Assembly: GCA_000955875.1 (NCBI GenBank)
Contig: JYOE01000002.1
Coordinates: 186,001 to 250,000 of the forward strand
Source: Terrabacter sp. 28
Lineage (GTDB): Bacteria > Actinomycetota > Actinomycetes > Actinomycetales > Dermatophilaceae
Length of the DNA stretch: 64,000 bases
Reading direction: 5' to 3'
Shown here: positions 9,272-16,652 of the stretch, one piece after another
Numbering within the stretch: the stretch's first letter is position 1
How the letters are laid out: each line of letters begins with the position of its first letter
Program-made: the position numbers and the translations under genes
Notes under the pieces: model-generated
Told to the model about the DNA's origin: nothing
Seen by the model: only the letters and a program-made list of their open reading frames with translations
Databases searched by the model: none

Positions 9272-10314
9272 GGCTGGATCCTGTCGAAGACTCGGGCGAT
9301 GGCGGCCGCGGTGCCGCCGGCGGCATCGCTGACGACGTCACCGACGCCCTCGACGCCGGGCACGGCGGGGCGCAGGTGGCTGGCGTAGTCCTCGAAGGCG
9401 GACCGGGTCGTGTAGTGCGGTTCGAAGCCGAAGACCGACCGCATCCGGTGGGTGTCGAGGCCCCGGCCGAAGGCGAGGAAGGTCAGCTGGTCCGACGAGA
9501 AGTCGGCGAGGCCGCTGCGCTTCACCAGGTTGCCGATGAGACCGGCGGCCGGGAGCGGCAGCGGCAGGATCGGGCGACGGGCGATGGCCGTGCACTGCGT
9601 CACCGTGAGGAAGCCGTCGCCGGCGACGTTGACGATGCCCACGGCGGGTCCGGTGGTGGCGAGGATCATGGCCGCGGTCGCGTCGTCCTCGTGGACGAAC
9701 TGGAACCGGGCGTCGAAGCCGAGTGGCACGGGCACGACCGGCAGCGAGAAGTAGTCGGTGATGGCGGTGTGGATGCTCGGGCCGACGACATTGGCGAAGC
9801 GCAGCATGGTGATCTCGACGTCGGGCCGGCGGCGCGAGAACCCGCGCACGTAGCCCTCGACCTCGACGGAGTCCTTGCCGAACCCGGTGCGCGGCAGCGT
9901 CTTGGGGTTCATGTCCTCGCTGAACATGGCCGGGTCACGCGGCGAGGAGCCGTAGACGGCGGCGGACGACTTCACGACGAGGCGCGTCACCGACTCGGAC
10001 TTCTGGCAGGCAGCGAGCAGCTGCATCGTGCCGATGACGTTGATCTCCTTCTGCGTCACCCGCCCGCCGGAGTCCTTGGGCGTCGCGATGACGTTCATGT
10101 GCACGACCGTGTCGACCGAGGCCTGGGCCATGATGCGCCCGATCATCGGGTTGCGGATGTCGGCCCGCACGAACTCGGCTCGTCCGATCGAGTGCTTCGG
10201 GGGCACGACGTCGACGCCGAGGATCCGCTCGATGGACGGGTCGGCCGACAACCGGCGGGCGTAGAGCCCGCCGAGGTAGCGGGACACCCCCGTCACGAGG
10301 ACGACCTTTGCCAT
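9268..10314 (-). CDS. NAD-dependent epimerase/dehydratase (extended SDR)
   Basis: An extended short-chain dehydrogenase with an N-terminal nucleotide-binding segment KVVLVTGVSRYLGG and a middle containing VVKSSAAVYGSSP. The usual catalytic YxxxK is not obvious at its expected place, so it may act atypically or bind rather than turn over substrate. The ATG at 10314 is preferred over the GTG at 10317 because AGGAGG lies seven bases upstream. It overlaps the acyltransferase gene by four bases, suggesting a joint role in lipid or envelope metabolism. Confidence 0.8.
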   Translation of the reverse strand: MAKVVLVTGVSRYLGGLYARRLSADPSIERILGVDVVPPKHSIGRAEFVRADIRNPMIGRIMAQASVDTVVHMNVIATPKDSGGRVTQKEINVIGTMQLLAACQKSESVTRLVVKSSAAVYGSSPRDPAMFSEDMNPKTLPRTGFGKDSVEVEGYVRGFSRRRPDVEITMLRFANVVGPSIHTAITDYFSLPVVPVPLGFDARFQFVHEDDATAAMILATTGPAVGIVNVAGDGFLTVTQCTAIARRPILPLPLPAAGLIGNLVKRSGLADFSSDQLTFLAFGRGLDTHRMRSVFGFEPHYTTRSAFEDYASHLRPAVPGVEGVGDVVSDAAGGTAAAIARVFDRIQP

Positions 10315-10544
10315 CACGTCCTCCTGTCGTCGGCCCCTACCGTCTGGTGCAGCCTACCGATGGGTTGTCGCCCAGACGGCTTGCGTACGGCCTCCGAGCG
10401 TGGATGTGGCGAGCGTCTCGCACCGGAAGCCGGGCCCGGACGCGTGGGCGCACCCGCGGGACCGGTCCGGAAACGCGAACGACCCCCACCGTCGGTGAGG
10501 GTCGAGAGCGTGCGGGGCGATCCGCCGAGACCTGAGAACTCAGG

Positions 10545-10643
10545 TCACTTCTTGTTGCGGCGCTGGTGGCGCGTCTTGCGCAGCAGCTTGCGGTGCTTCT
10601 TCTTCGCCATCCGCTTGCGGCGCTTCTTGATGACAGAACCCAT
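10545..10643 (-). CDS. 32-residue AURKAIP1/COX24-domain protein (bS22-type ribosomal protein)
   Basis: A very short, strongly basic protein: MGSVIKKRRKRMAKKKHRK at the N-terminus, ending in RNKK. It matches the AURKAIP1/COX24 domain proteins of Actinobacteria, known in mycobacteria as small-subunit protein bS22. Nearly every residue beyond the first five is Lys, Arg, His or Leu. AAGGA lies six bases before the ATG. It sits between the epimerase and a small HTH gene, a placement also seen in Streptomyces. Confidence 0.88.
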   Translation of the reverse strand: MGSVIKKRRKRMAKKKHRKLLRKTRHQRRNKK

Positions 10644-10816
10644 GTTTGTCCTTGTCGTGCGACTTGTCTCTGACTGAGCTGATGCCGACCTGCGTCGACA
10701 CACCTCCGAGAGGCCGGTCGAACTTCACGAGCCGAACAGGCTCCACAGCGTAGCGCGTACGGGGCCTCTGACCCAAAAGGAACGTCGACGTCGCAGCCTG
10801 CCCACCTGCGGGAACG

Positions 10817-10859
10817 CCGAGGGGGCGGCCCGACCGGGTGGTCGACGCCGCCCCCTCGG
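10817..10859. terminator. Hairpin downstream of the small HTH gene
   Basis: A 13-bp perfect stem, CCGAGGGGGCGGC (10817-10829) with GCCGCCCCCTCGG (10847-10859), around a 17-base loop. It lies just past the end of the minus-strand HTH gene. There is no T-run, as is common for actinobacterial terminators. Confidence 0.65.
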
Positions 10860-10889
10860 GTGCGCCGTGACGCGGGTGTCACGCTGTGC

Positions 10890-11090
10890 TCACGCGGTGT
10901 CGATGTAGGACGTCTGCAGGTACTTGTGCACCGCGTCCTCCGGAACCCGGAAGGAGCGGCCGACGCGTACGGCCGGAAGGTCTCCGCCGTGGACGAGCCG
11001 GTAGACCGTCATCTTCGACACGCGCATGATCGAGGCGACCTCGGCGACGGTTAGGAACCGCACCTCGGCGAGCTGACGCTCATTCGACAT
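10890..11090 (-). CDS. Small helix-turn-helix DNA-binding protein (excisionase/MerR-like)
   Basis: A 66-residue protein consisting almost only of a winged HTH: FLTVAEVASIMRVSKMTVYR followed by HGGDLPAVRVGRSFRVPEDAV. This is the helix-turn-helix 17 / excisionase-like fold. Chromosomal copies of this kind are widespread in Actinobacteria and some control development, but no target can be named here. There is no phage context, so it is unlikely to be a true excisionase. Start ATG at 11090 with a weak GGGGT site. Confidence 0.85.
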   Translation of the reverse strand: MSNERQLAEVRFLTVAEVASIMRVSKMTVYRLVHGGDLPAVRVGRSFRVPEDAVHKYLQTSYIDTA

Positions 11091-11285
11091 GTGTTACCCC
11101 GATCTTCAGGTGGGTCGCACCCGCGCGTCGACGGCTTCCCCTCCGGCGAAACTTCACGCAGGTGCAAGAAGCAACACTAGGGGCAGATGTGACTGGAGGG
11201 GAAGCGAACCGTGTAACGAATCGTCGCGATGCAACTCGACACGCCGGTGGGACCCCTGTGGATCTCCCGGCTGTGCGGTCACCCG

Positions 11286-12602
11286 TCACGGCTCCAGGCG
11301 GTGCAGGTCACGCGGGAAGAGCGTCACCTCGCGCACGTTCTCGGCGCCCGTGAGGCGCGCGACCCACCTTTCCAGACCGATCGCGAAGCCGCCATGCGGA
11401 GGCATGCCGTGCGCGAAGGCGTCGAGGTAGCCGGCCAGCACCGCCGGGTCGGTGCCGGTGCGCGCCATGGCGGCGGCGTAGTCCGACGGCCGGTGCAGCC
11501 GCTGCCCGCCCGTCGTCAGCTCGAGGCCGCGGAAGAGCAGGTCGAAGCTGTTGCTCCACCGCTCGTCGCCCGGCTGCGGGTGGGTGTAGAACGGCCGCTT
11601 GCCCATCGGGTAGCCCTCCACCGCAAGGAAGTCCGAGCCGTATGCCGCCTGCGCCCACTCCCCGAGGGCGCGCTCGTGCGCCGGGCTGAGGTCGGGCTCG
11701 TCGGGGTCGGCCCCGACCCTCGCGAGGGCGTCGCTGAAGTGGATGACGGGGAACTCGTCGGGCACCTGCGGCAGCTCGACGCCCAGGAGCGCAGCGGCGT
11801 CACCGGCATACGTGGTGATGCCCTCGACCATGCCGGCGACCGCGGCGCGCAGGACGGCCAGCACGTCACGGTGGTCGCGGATGAAGCCGAGCTCGGCGTC
11901 GAGCGAGGTGTACTGCGCGAGGTGGCGCACCGTGTCGTGCGGTTCGGCGCGGAAGACCGGGCCGACCTCGAAGACGCGCTCGAAGACCCCGACGAGCATC
12001 TGCTTGTAGAGCTGCGGGCTCTGCGCGAGGTAGGCGGTGCGGCCGAAGTAGTCGACGGTGAAGACGTTGGCGCCCGACTCGGTGGCCGTGCCGACGAGCT
12101 TCGGCGTGGCGATCTCCGTGAACTCGAGCGAGCCCAGCGCAGAACGGAATCCGCGCATCGAGGCGCTGGCGATCTGCCAGGCGGCGCGGTGCCTCGGGTG
12201 CCGCAGCGTGACAGCGGCGTGGTCGAGGTGGGTGGGCAGTCCGGCGCCGAAGGTCGGACGCCACAGCTCGACCGGTGGTGCGGCTGCCGGCTCGGTGAGG
12301 GGCGTGACGGTCGGTTCGACGAGCTCGGCGCCGCCGGGTGCGCTCGCGTTGGCCGACACGCTGCCGGTCACCTCGACGACCGTCTCCTCGGGCAGCCCGG
12401 CGAGCTGCGCGATGGTCTCCTCGTCCTTGACGACGACCTGCGCCAGGCCCGAGCGGTCGCGCAGCACGAGGAACGTGACGCTCGCGAGCACGCGCCGTCG
12501 GTGGACCCAGCCGGCGAGGGTGGCATGGCTGCCGGGCTCGACGGAGCCCAGGTCCCGCGCGAGCACGCGCGGAGCAAGGGTGGTGGGTTGGGTTGGTTGC
12601 AT
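11286..12602 (-). CDS. Aspartate-tRNA ligase, type 2 (archaeal-like, probably non-discriminating)
   Basis: A class IIb synthetase of 438 residues: N-terminal OB fold (SHATLAGWVHRRRVLASVTF), motif 2 region PVFRAEPHDTVRHLAQYTSLD and motif 3 GFAIGLERWVARL. It resembles the short archaeal-type AspRS rather than the ~590-residue bacterial AspRS with its insertion domain, so it may charge tRNA-Asn as well as tRNA-Asp (inference). The ATG at 12602 is chosen over upstream codons because GGAGGTG sits six bases before it; the extra upstream frame is the T-box leader. Confidence 0.88.
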   Translation of the reverse strand: MQPTQPTTLAPRVLARDLGSVEPGSHATLAGWVHRRRVLASVTFLVLRDRSGLAQVVVKDEETIAQLAGLPEETVVEVTGSVSANASAPGGAELVEPTVTPLTEPAAAPPVELWRPTFGAGLPTHLDHAAVTLRHPRHRAAWQIASASMRGFRSALGSLEFTEIATPKLVGTATESGANVFTVDYFGRTAYLAQSPQLYKQMLVGVFERVFEVGPVFRAEPHDTVRHLAQYTSLDAELGFIRDHRDVLAVLRAAVAGMVEGITTYAGDAAALLGVELPQVPDEFPVIHFSDALARVGADPDEPDLSPAHERALGEWAQAAYGSDFLAVEGYPMGKRPFYTHPQPGDERWSNSFDLLFRGLELTTGGQRLHRPSDYAAAMARTGTDPAVLAGYLDAFAHGMPPHGGFAIGLERWVARLTGAENVREVTLFPRDLHRLEP

Positions 12603-12742
12603 TCCGTTCACCTCCAGAGGGTTGATGCCCCGGAGGTGTGGGCGATGGGGAATGTCGCTGTGCCACCACACCTTCGCCGCCGCGGATCGCGGACGGCCTC
12701 TGGTCGTGCTCGGCTCAGGATCGTCAGGCCCGTCATCGCCGT
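12603..12742 (-). promoter_or_regulatory. Translational T-box riboswitch leader of the AspRS gene
   Basis: Read on the minus strand. Stem III: CCG-T-CCGCG / CGCGG-CGG (12696-12677), loop ATC. Antisequestrator: A1 helix GGTGTGG (12672-12666) with CCACACC (12641-12635); 7-nt bulge TGGCACA (12665-12659); A2 helix GCGA (12658-12655) with TCGC (12645-12642). Competing sequestrator: CACCTCC (12638-12632) with GGAGGTG (12615-12609), which hides the Shine-Dalgarno. The bulge UGGC would pair with GCCA ends, fitting discriminator G of tRNA-Asp/Asn. GAC triplets at 12725-12723 and 12734-12732 are specifier candidates; no AAC is seen there. Stem I is short, as in actinobacterial ileS T-boxes. Confidence 0.8.
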
Positions 12743-12748
12743 GGGACA

Positions 12749-12778
12749 AGGCTAGGCGCTCACACTGCTGTCGACCAA
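12749..12778 (-). promoter_or_regulatory. Promoter for the T-box/AspRS transcript
   Basis: TTGGTC (12778-12773) and TAGCCT (12754-12749), 18 bp apart, form a plausible sigma-70-type promoter. Transcription would start near 12742, just before the T-box Stem I. Confidence 0.55.
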
Positions 12779-12788
12779 ACGGTTATCG

Positions 12789-12877
12789 CCGCGGCGCCGG
12801 CGTCGCCTGGACGCAGCGAAGCGAGCGAGGAACGAGTGAGCGCAGCGGAGGAAGGCGACGCCAGGAGGGCGCCGCGG
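12789..12877. repeat. Interrupted inverted repeat with CGAAGCGAGCG low-complexity DNA
   Basis: CCGCGGCGCC-GGCGTCGCC (12789-12807) is repeated inverted at 12854-12877 with a 5-base AGGAG insertion, giving 10 + 9 base pairs. The loop and the following 100 bases (to about 12965) are made of AAGCGAGCG / GAAGCGAAGCG runs. It lies downstream of the minus-strand acuC gene and upstream of the AspRS promoter and may terminate acuC. No ORF is supported here. Confidence 0.5.
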
Positions 12878-12989
12878 CACGCGCGAAGCGAAGCGAAGCG
12901 CCGAGAACAGAGAACGAGCGAGCGGAGCGGAGGAAGACGACGGCTCAGGGGCGAAGCGGCACGCGCCGGGCGAAGCAGGCGCCAACAAT

Positions 12990-14186
12990 TCAGTCGAAGT
13001 GGATGTCGAGCCCGTGGAGGGGGAAGACGGCGGTGCGGGTGGCCATGACGGCGCGGTCAACCTCGCTGCCGGGGTCGTAGCCCATCTCCCAGGAGCGCCA
13101 CCAGAGGGGGCCGTCCTCGGCGGTGAGGTCGCCCATGCGGCGTGGTCCGGGGCGTCCGAAGACGTGCTCGACGTGGGCGCGCCAGTCCTCGGGGATCGGG
13201 GTGGTGGTCTTGATGGGGGCGTGGGCGGCGATCGCGGTGAGGTGGGTCCAGGTGCGGGGCACGACGCCGACGACCTCGTAGCCGCCTCCACCGAGCGCGA
13301 CCCAGCGCCCGTCGCACACCTCGTGGGCGAGGCGGTGCATGGCGTCGGCGGCGGCTCGTTGGGCGTCGACGGTGACGGCGAAGTGGGCGAGGGGGTCTTC
13401 GGTGTGGGTGTCGCAGCCGTGCTGGGTGACGAGGACGTCGGGTTTGAAGGCGCGGACGACGGGGACGGCGACGGCATGGATGGCGCGGAGCCACCCGGCG
13501 TCGGAGAGCCCGGGCGGGAGTGCGACGTTCACGGCGGTGCCTTCGGCGTCCTTGCCGCCGACGTCGCCGGGCCACCCGGTGCCGGGGAAGAGGGCGCGGC
13601 CGGTCTCGTGGACGGAGATGGTCAGCACGCGCGGGTCGTCCCAGAAGATGCGTTCGACGCCGTCGCCGTGGTGGACGTCGACGTCGACGTAGGCGACGCG
13701 TTCGGCGCCGTGGTCGAGCAGCCACTGGATGCCGACGGCGATGTCGTTGTACACGCAGAAGCCGCTGGCGGCTCCTCGCATGGCGTGGTGCAGGCCGCCG
13801 GTGAAGTTCACGGCGTGGGCGGCGGTGCCTTCCCAGACGGCGCGACAGCTGTCGACGGTGCCCTGGACCACGCGTGAGCTCGCCTCGTGCATGCCCTCGA
13901 AGGCGGGGTCGTCGTCGGTGCCGAGGCCATAGGCCTCGTCGGCCGAACGGGGGTCGGCGGACGCGGCCTTGACGGCGGCGAGGTAGTCGCGGTCGTGGAT
14001 CGTGGCCAGCAGATCGTCGGTGGCCTCGTCGGCGCCGACGACCTCGACGCCGTCGACGTCGAAGACACCGAGTGCGTCGCAGAGCCGTGCCGTCAGGTCG
14101 AGGCGCACCGGTGCCATCGGGTGCGTGGGGCCGAAGTTGTACCTCGTGAAGGAGGAGTCCCAGACGACCCTGGCCTGAGTTGGCAT
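12990..14186 (-). CDS. acuC: AcuC-type histone-deacetylase-family deacetylase
   Basis: A 398-residue zinc-dependent deacetylase fold. Visible are NFTGGLHHAMRGAASGFCVYN, the metal-site VDVDVHHGDGVERIFWDDPR, TQHGCDTHTEDPL and the GGGGYE loop, matching AcuC proteins that deacetylate acetyl-CoA synthetase in Bacillus. The start is placed at the ATG at 14186 (MPTQARVVWD), ten codons inside the longest frame, because homologues begin there. It is divergent from the TrkA gene with only 50 bp between, so both transcripts may be leaderless or nearly so. Confidence 0.9.
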   Translation of the reverse strand: MPTQARVVWDSSFTRYNFGPTHPMAPVRLDLTARLCDALGVFDVDGVEVVGADEATDDLLATIHDRDYLAAVKAASADPRSADEAYGLGTDDDPAFEGMHEASSRVVQGTVDSCRAVWEGTAAHAVNFTGGLHHAMRGAASGFCVYNDIAVGIQWLLDHGAERVAYVDVDVHHGDGVERIFWDDPRVLTISVHETGRALFPGTGWPGDVGGKDAEGTAVNVALPPGLSDAGWLRAIHAVAVPVVRAFKPDVLVTQHGCDTHTEDPLAHFAVTVDAQRAAADAMHRLAHEVCDGRWVALGGGGYEVVGVVPRTWTHLTAIAAHAPIKTTTPIPEDWRAHVEHVFGRPGPRRMGDLTAEDGPLWWRSWEMGYDPGSEVDRAVMATRTAVFPLHGLDIHFD

Positions 14187-14236
14187 GATTGAGACGCTAT
14201 CGCGGAAACGCGCCACCGACGACGGAGGTACAACCC

Positions 14237-14905
14237 ATGGGCCGCAACCGGCTCTTCGACGACGACGTGATCGTCATCGGGCTGGGACGCTTCGGCTCTG
14301 CCGTCGCGCTCGAGCTGACCCGTCTCGGGCACCGGGTCATCGCCGTCGAGCGCGACAACGCGATCGCCGAGAGCTACGTCAACAAGGTGGCGAAGGTCGT
14401 GCACGCGGATCTGTCGCACGCCTCGGGCCTCGACATGATCCGCGACGCCGAGCCGAAGATCGCGATCGTCGGCATCGGCTCGTCGGTGGAGTCGTCGGTG
14501 CTCGCCGCCGCAAACCTCGTCGACGCAGGGGTGCCGTCGATCTGGGCCAAGGCGATGTCGCCGGAGCACAAGCGCATCCTCGACCGCATCGGCGTGCACC
14601 ACGTCATCTCTCCCGAGGCGGACTCGGGTCGCCGGGTGGCCCACCTCGTCAACGGCAAGATGCTCGACTACATCGAGTTCGACGACGGCTTCGCCATCGT
14701 CAAGCTCAAGCCGCCGAGCGAGACCATCGGTTTCACGCTCGAACAGAGCCAGGTGCGCCGCAAGTACGGCGTCACGATCGTGGGCGTCAAGGCTCCCGGC
14801 GAGGACTTCACGTACGCCGTCCCGCAGACGAAGATCTCGGCGCACCACATGCTCATCGTGAGCGGACCCACCGAGCTGATCGAGCGGTTCGCCGCTCGAC
14901 CGTGA
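14237..14905 (+). CDS. TrkA/KtrA-type potassium-channel regulatory (RCK) protein
   Basis: A 222-residue cytoplasmic RCK protein. The N-terminal Rossmann domain (VIVIGLGRFGSAVALELTRL) binds nucleotide and the C-terminal RCK_C domain begins near residue 140. These proteins gate a membrane TrkH/KtrB partner, which is not in this window, so it is either encoded elsewhere or this is an orphan. The ATG at 14237 is chosen because GGAGG lies eight bases upstream; a longer frame from 14189 would run into the acuC promoter. Confidence 0.9.
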   Translation: MGRNRLFDDDVIVIGLGRFGSAVALELTRLGHRVIAVERDNAIAESYVNKVAKVVHADLSHASGLDMIRDAEPKIAIVGIGSSVESSVLAAANLVDAGVPSIWAKAMSPEHKRILDRIGVHHVISPEADSGRRVAHLVNGKMLDYIEFDDGFAIVKLKPPSETIGFTLEQSQVRRKYGVTIVGVKAPGEDFTYAVPQTKISAHHMLIVSGPTELIERFAARP

Positions 14906-14929
14906 GCGGAACCGCCTGTCGCACGGATG

Positions 14930-14962
14930 AACCCACCCTCCCGGCATACGGGAGGGTGGGTT
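14930..14962. terminator. Bidirectional terminator whose loop contains the window-wide octamer
   Basis: A perfect 13-bp stem, AACCCACCCTCCC (14930-14942) with GGGAGGGTGGGTT (14950-14962). The 7-base loop is GGCATAC, so the octamer CGGCATAC is completed by the last stem base. It lies between convergent genes and can serve both. Confidence 0.85.
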
Positions 14963-14986
14963 CGCGGGTGGCTGGATGGCCCGCTG

Positions 14987-15514
14987 TCAGAGGCGGGGGT
15001 GGGGGCCGGGGTCGTCGCCGAGGGGCAGCACCATGGCGACCTCCTCGTCGCCGTCCTCCTCGCTGACGACGCCCATCGGCCGGCGGTAGTCGGTGGGCCG
15101 GAAGCCCATGCCGCTCGCGAAGGCGACGGCGCGCCCGTTGTCGGTGCCGACCCAGTAGACGAGGTGCGAGTTGCCGCGCTTGGCGGCGAGCGCCGCCCCG
15201 TGCTTGACGAGGCGGGTGGCGACGCCGAGGCCGCGGGCCTCGGGGCGCACCCACAGGCCGAAGAGCTCCCCGGCCGCCCCGTCCGTCGCCTTGGCGGTGC
15301 CGACGCTGACGACGCCCACGGCGTTGCCGTCGCTCTCGGCGACGAGGCGTGCCGACCGCTGCATGCGTTCACGCCAGAAGGCCTCGTCGTAGGCCTCCTC
15401 CTCGTCGGCGGTGGCCACGAACGCCTCGGGCGACTCTCGGAGGGCGGAGAGACGGACGGAGCGGTAGTCCTCCCAGTCGTCCTCGCCGAGGGGACGCACG
15501 GTGATGTCGGTCAT
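14987..15514 (-). CDS. GNAT-family N-acetyltransferase
   Basis: A 175-residue GNAT protein. The acetyl-CoA loop is LWVRPEARGLGVATRLVKHG and the N-terminus is ITVRPLGEDDWEDYRSVRLSAL. Substrate unknown. The ATG at 15514 (MTDITVRPL) is preferred to the upstream frame start because the GNAT fold begins there. The next minus-strand gene is a related GNAT with the same order of motifs, suggesting an old tandem duplication. Confidence 0.85.
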   Translation of the reverse strand: MTDITVRPLGEDDWEDYRSVRLSALRESPEAFVATADEEEAYDEAFWRERMQRSARLVAESDGNAVGVVSVGTAKATDGAAGELFGLWVRPEARGLGVATRLVKHGAALAAKRGNSHLVYWVGTDNGRAVAFASGMGFRPTDYRRPMGVVSEEDGDEEVAMVLPLGDDPGPHPRL

Positions 15515-15618
15515 GTGGTCCACCATCGCACGACCCACCATGCGAGCGCACCAGCAGGTCGGTGAACGTTCGGCGACCGCGACACCCGGCGACGAACCGC
15601 ACTGCCCGCCAGTGCCGC

Positions 15619-16101
15619 TCAGAGCCGGTGCGTCATCTCGATCTCGCTCAGGTCGGGGCGCCGAGGGTGGTCGTGGACGGCTCCCGTCCGCTCGAACCCG
15701 CAGCGGGTGTAGAGGGCCTCGGCTGCCGTGTTGGAGCTGGTCACCTCGAGGACGACCTCCGACTTGCCCAGCCGCCTCGCCTCGTCGAGCACCGCGTGGA
15801 CCAAGGCCTCACCCACACCCCTCCCGCGTGCCCGCGGCGCCACGTACATGCCGAAGAGCGTTGCCGTCGTTGCCCGTTCGGGCTCCCAGTGGGATCCGAG
15901 CCCCGCACTCCCGATGACGCCGTCGGCGTCGCGCGCCTGCACCAGCCAGGCTCCCTCGATCCGCTCTCGCCAGTCGGCCTCGTCGTAGACGGCTTCGTCG
16001 GCGTAGGTGAACCAGAAGGCGTCGGGGGCGTCATCGAGCATCGCGAGCCGCACGTCGCGATGGGACTCCCAGTCGTCGGGCGTGACCGCGTGCAGGTGCA
16101 T
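15619..16101 (-). CDS. GNAT-family N-acetyltransferase, relative of its neighbour
   Basis: A 160-residue GNAT with MYVAPRARGRGVGEALVHAV as acetyl-CoA loop and YTRCGFERTG near the C-terminus. It shares with the neighbouring GNAT the pattern DVRLAMLDDAPDAFW...YDEADWRERI. The start is uncertain: ATG at 16101 begins the domain but lacks a ribosome site; GTG at 16194 would add 31 disordered residues. Substrate unknown. Confidence 0.82.
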   Translation of the reverse strand: MHLHAVTPDDWESHRDVRLAMLDDAPDAFWFTYADEAVYDEADWRERIEGAWLVQARDADGVIGSAGLGSHWEPERATTATLFGMYVAPRARGRGVGEALVHAVLDEARRLGKSEVVLEVTSSNTAAEALYTRCGFERTGAVHDHPRRPDLSEIEMTHRL

Positions 16102-16298
16102 CCGGGGACCGGGGGCCGCTGCCGGGTCCGACCCGCCGGCAGCACGGGCTGCGGTCGGCGCAGGGGTGGGGACGTCGTCGTCGGGTGCGCTCACGTCTCC
16201 ACTGTGCCCGCACGCGCCCCTGACGTCACCTGCGAGACCCGCCGACGGGCTTTCGCGCAACCCTCTTCCGGCGCCGTGCGCGGGCGTACGCTCGCGCC

Positions 16299-16624
16299 AT
16301 GGACCGTCGCCGCGGGGGCACGTCGTCGGAGCCGCTCCGACCCCCTGCCGATCGGCTCGGTCGTGGACCCCCCCGAGGTGTCCTACACCGACCACCTCGG
16401 GGTGTGGACCTGGCGCCCGCTGAGCGCGCGGGCACCCCTGACGACAGCCTCGCTCAACACGACGACGTCGGACCTGGCGACCGCTCACGTAGACCTGTCC
16501 GTCGAGCACCGGGCGCTACACCTACACGTACACGACGGCCCAGCACCGCAGCTACCGCGTCGTCATGCCCGACCAGCGCTACGTCTGGGGCTCCGTCAGC
16601 ACGCCCACACCCGCGACCTGACGA
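16299..16624 (+). pseudogene. Probable gene remnant (broken reading frame)
   Basis: No intact ORF explains this stretch. One plus frame reads PPEVSYTDHLGVWTWRP; another, opened by an in-frame TAG near 16481, reads SSTGRYTYTYTTAQHRSYR and ends VMPDQRYVWGSVSTPTPAT at a TGA near 16622. Both look like real, Tyr/Trp-rich secreted-type protein sequence, but they lie in different frames, so at least one frameshift separates them. No family is recognised. Confidence 0.35.
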
Positions 16625-16652
16625 GCCGAGGGGTCGGCGTGCTGCCGGCCGC

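Noticed and set aside
10890..11090. The small HTH gene as a phage excisionase marking an integrated element
   Set aside because: No integrase, attachment repeats or tRNA gene nearby; such HTH genes are common chromosomal genes in Actinobacteria.
12603..12749. An N-terminal extension of AspRS starting at 12749
   Set aside because: The extension reads through the T-box helices and promoter edge, while a strong Shine-Dalgarno precedes the ATG at 12602.
12789..12965. The AAGCGAGCG block as a CRISPR array
   Set aside because: No regular repeat length, no unique spacers and no cas genes nearby.
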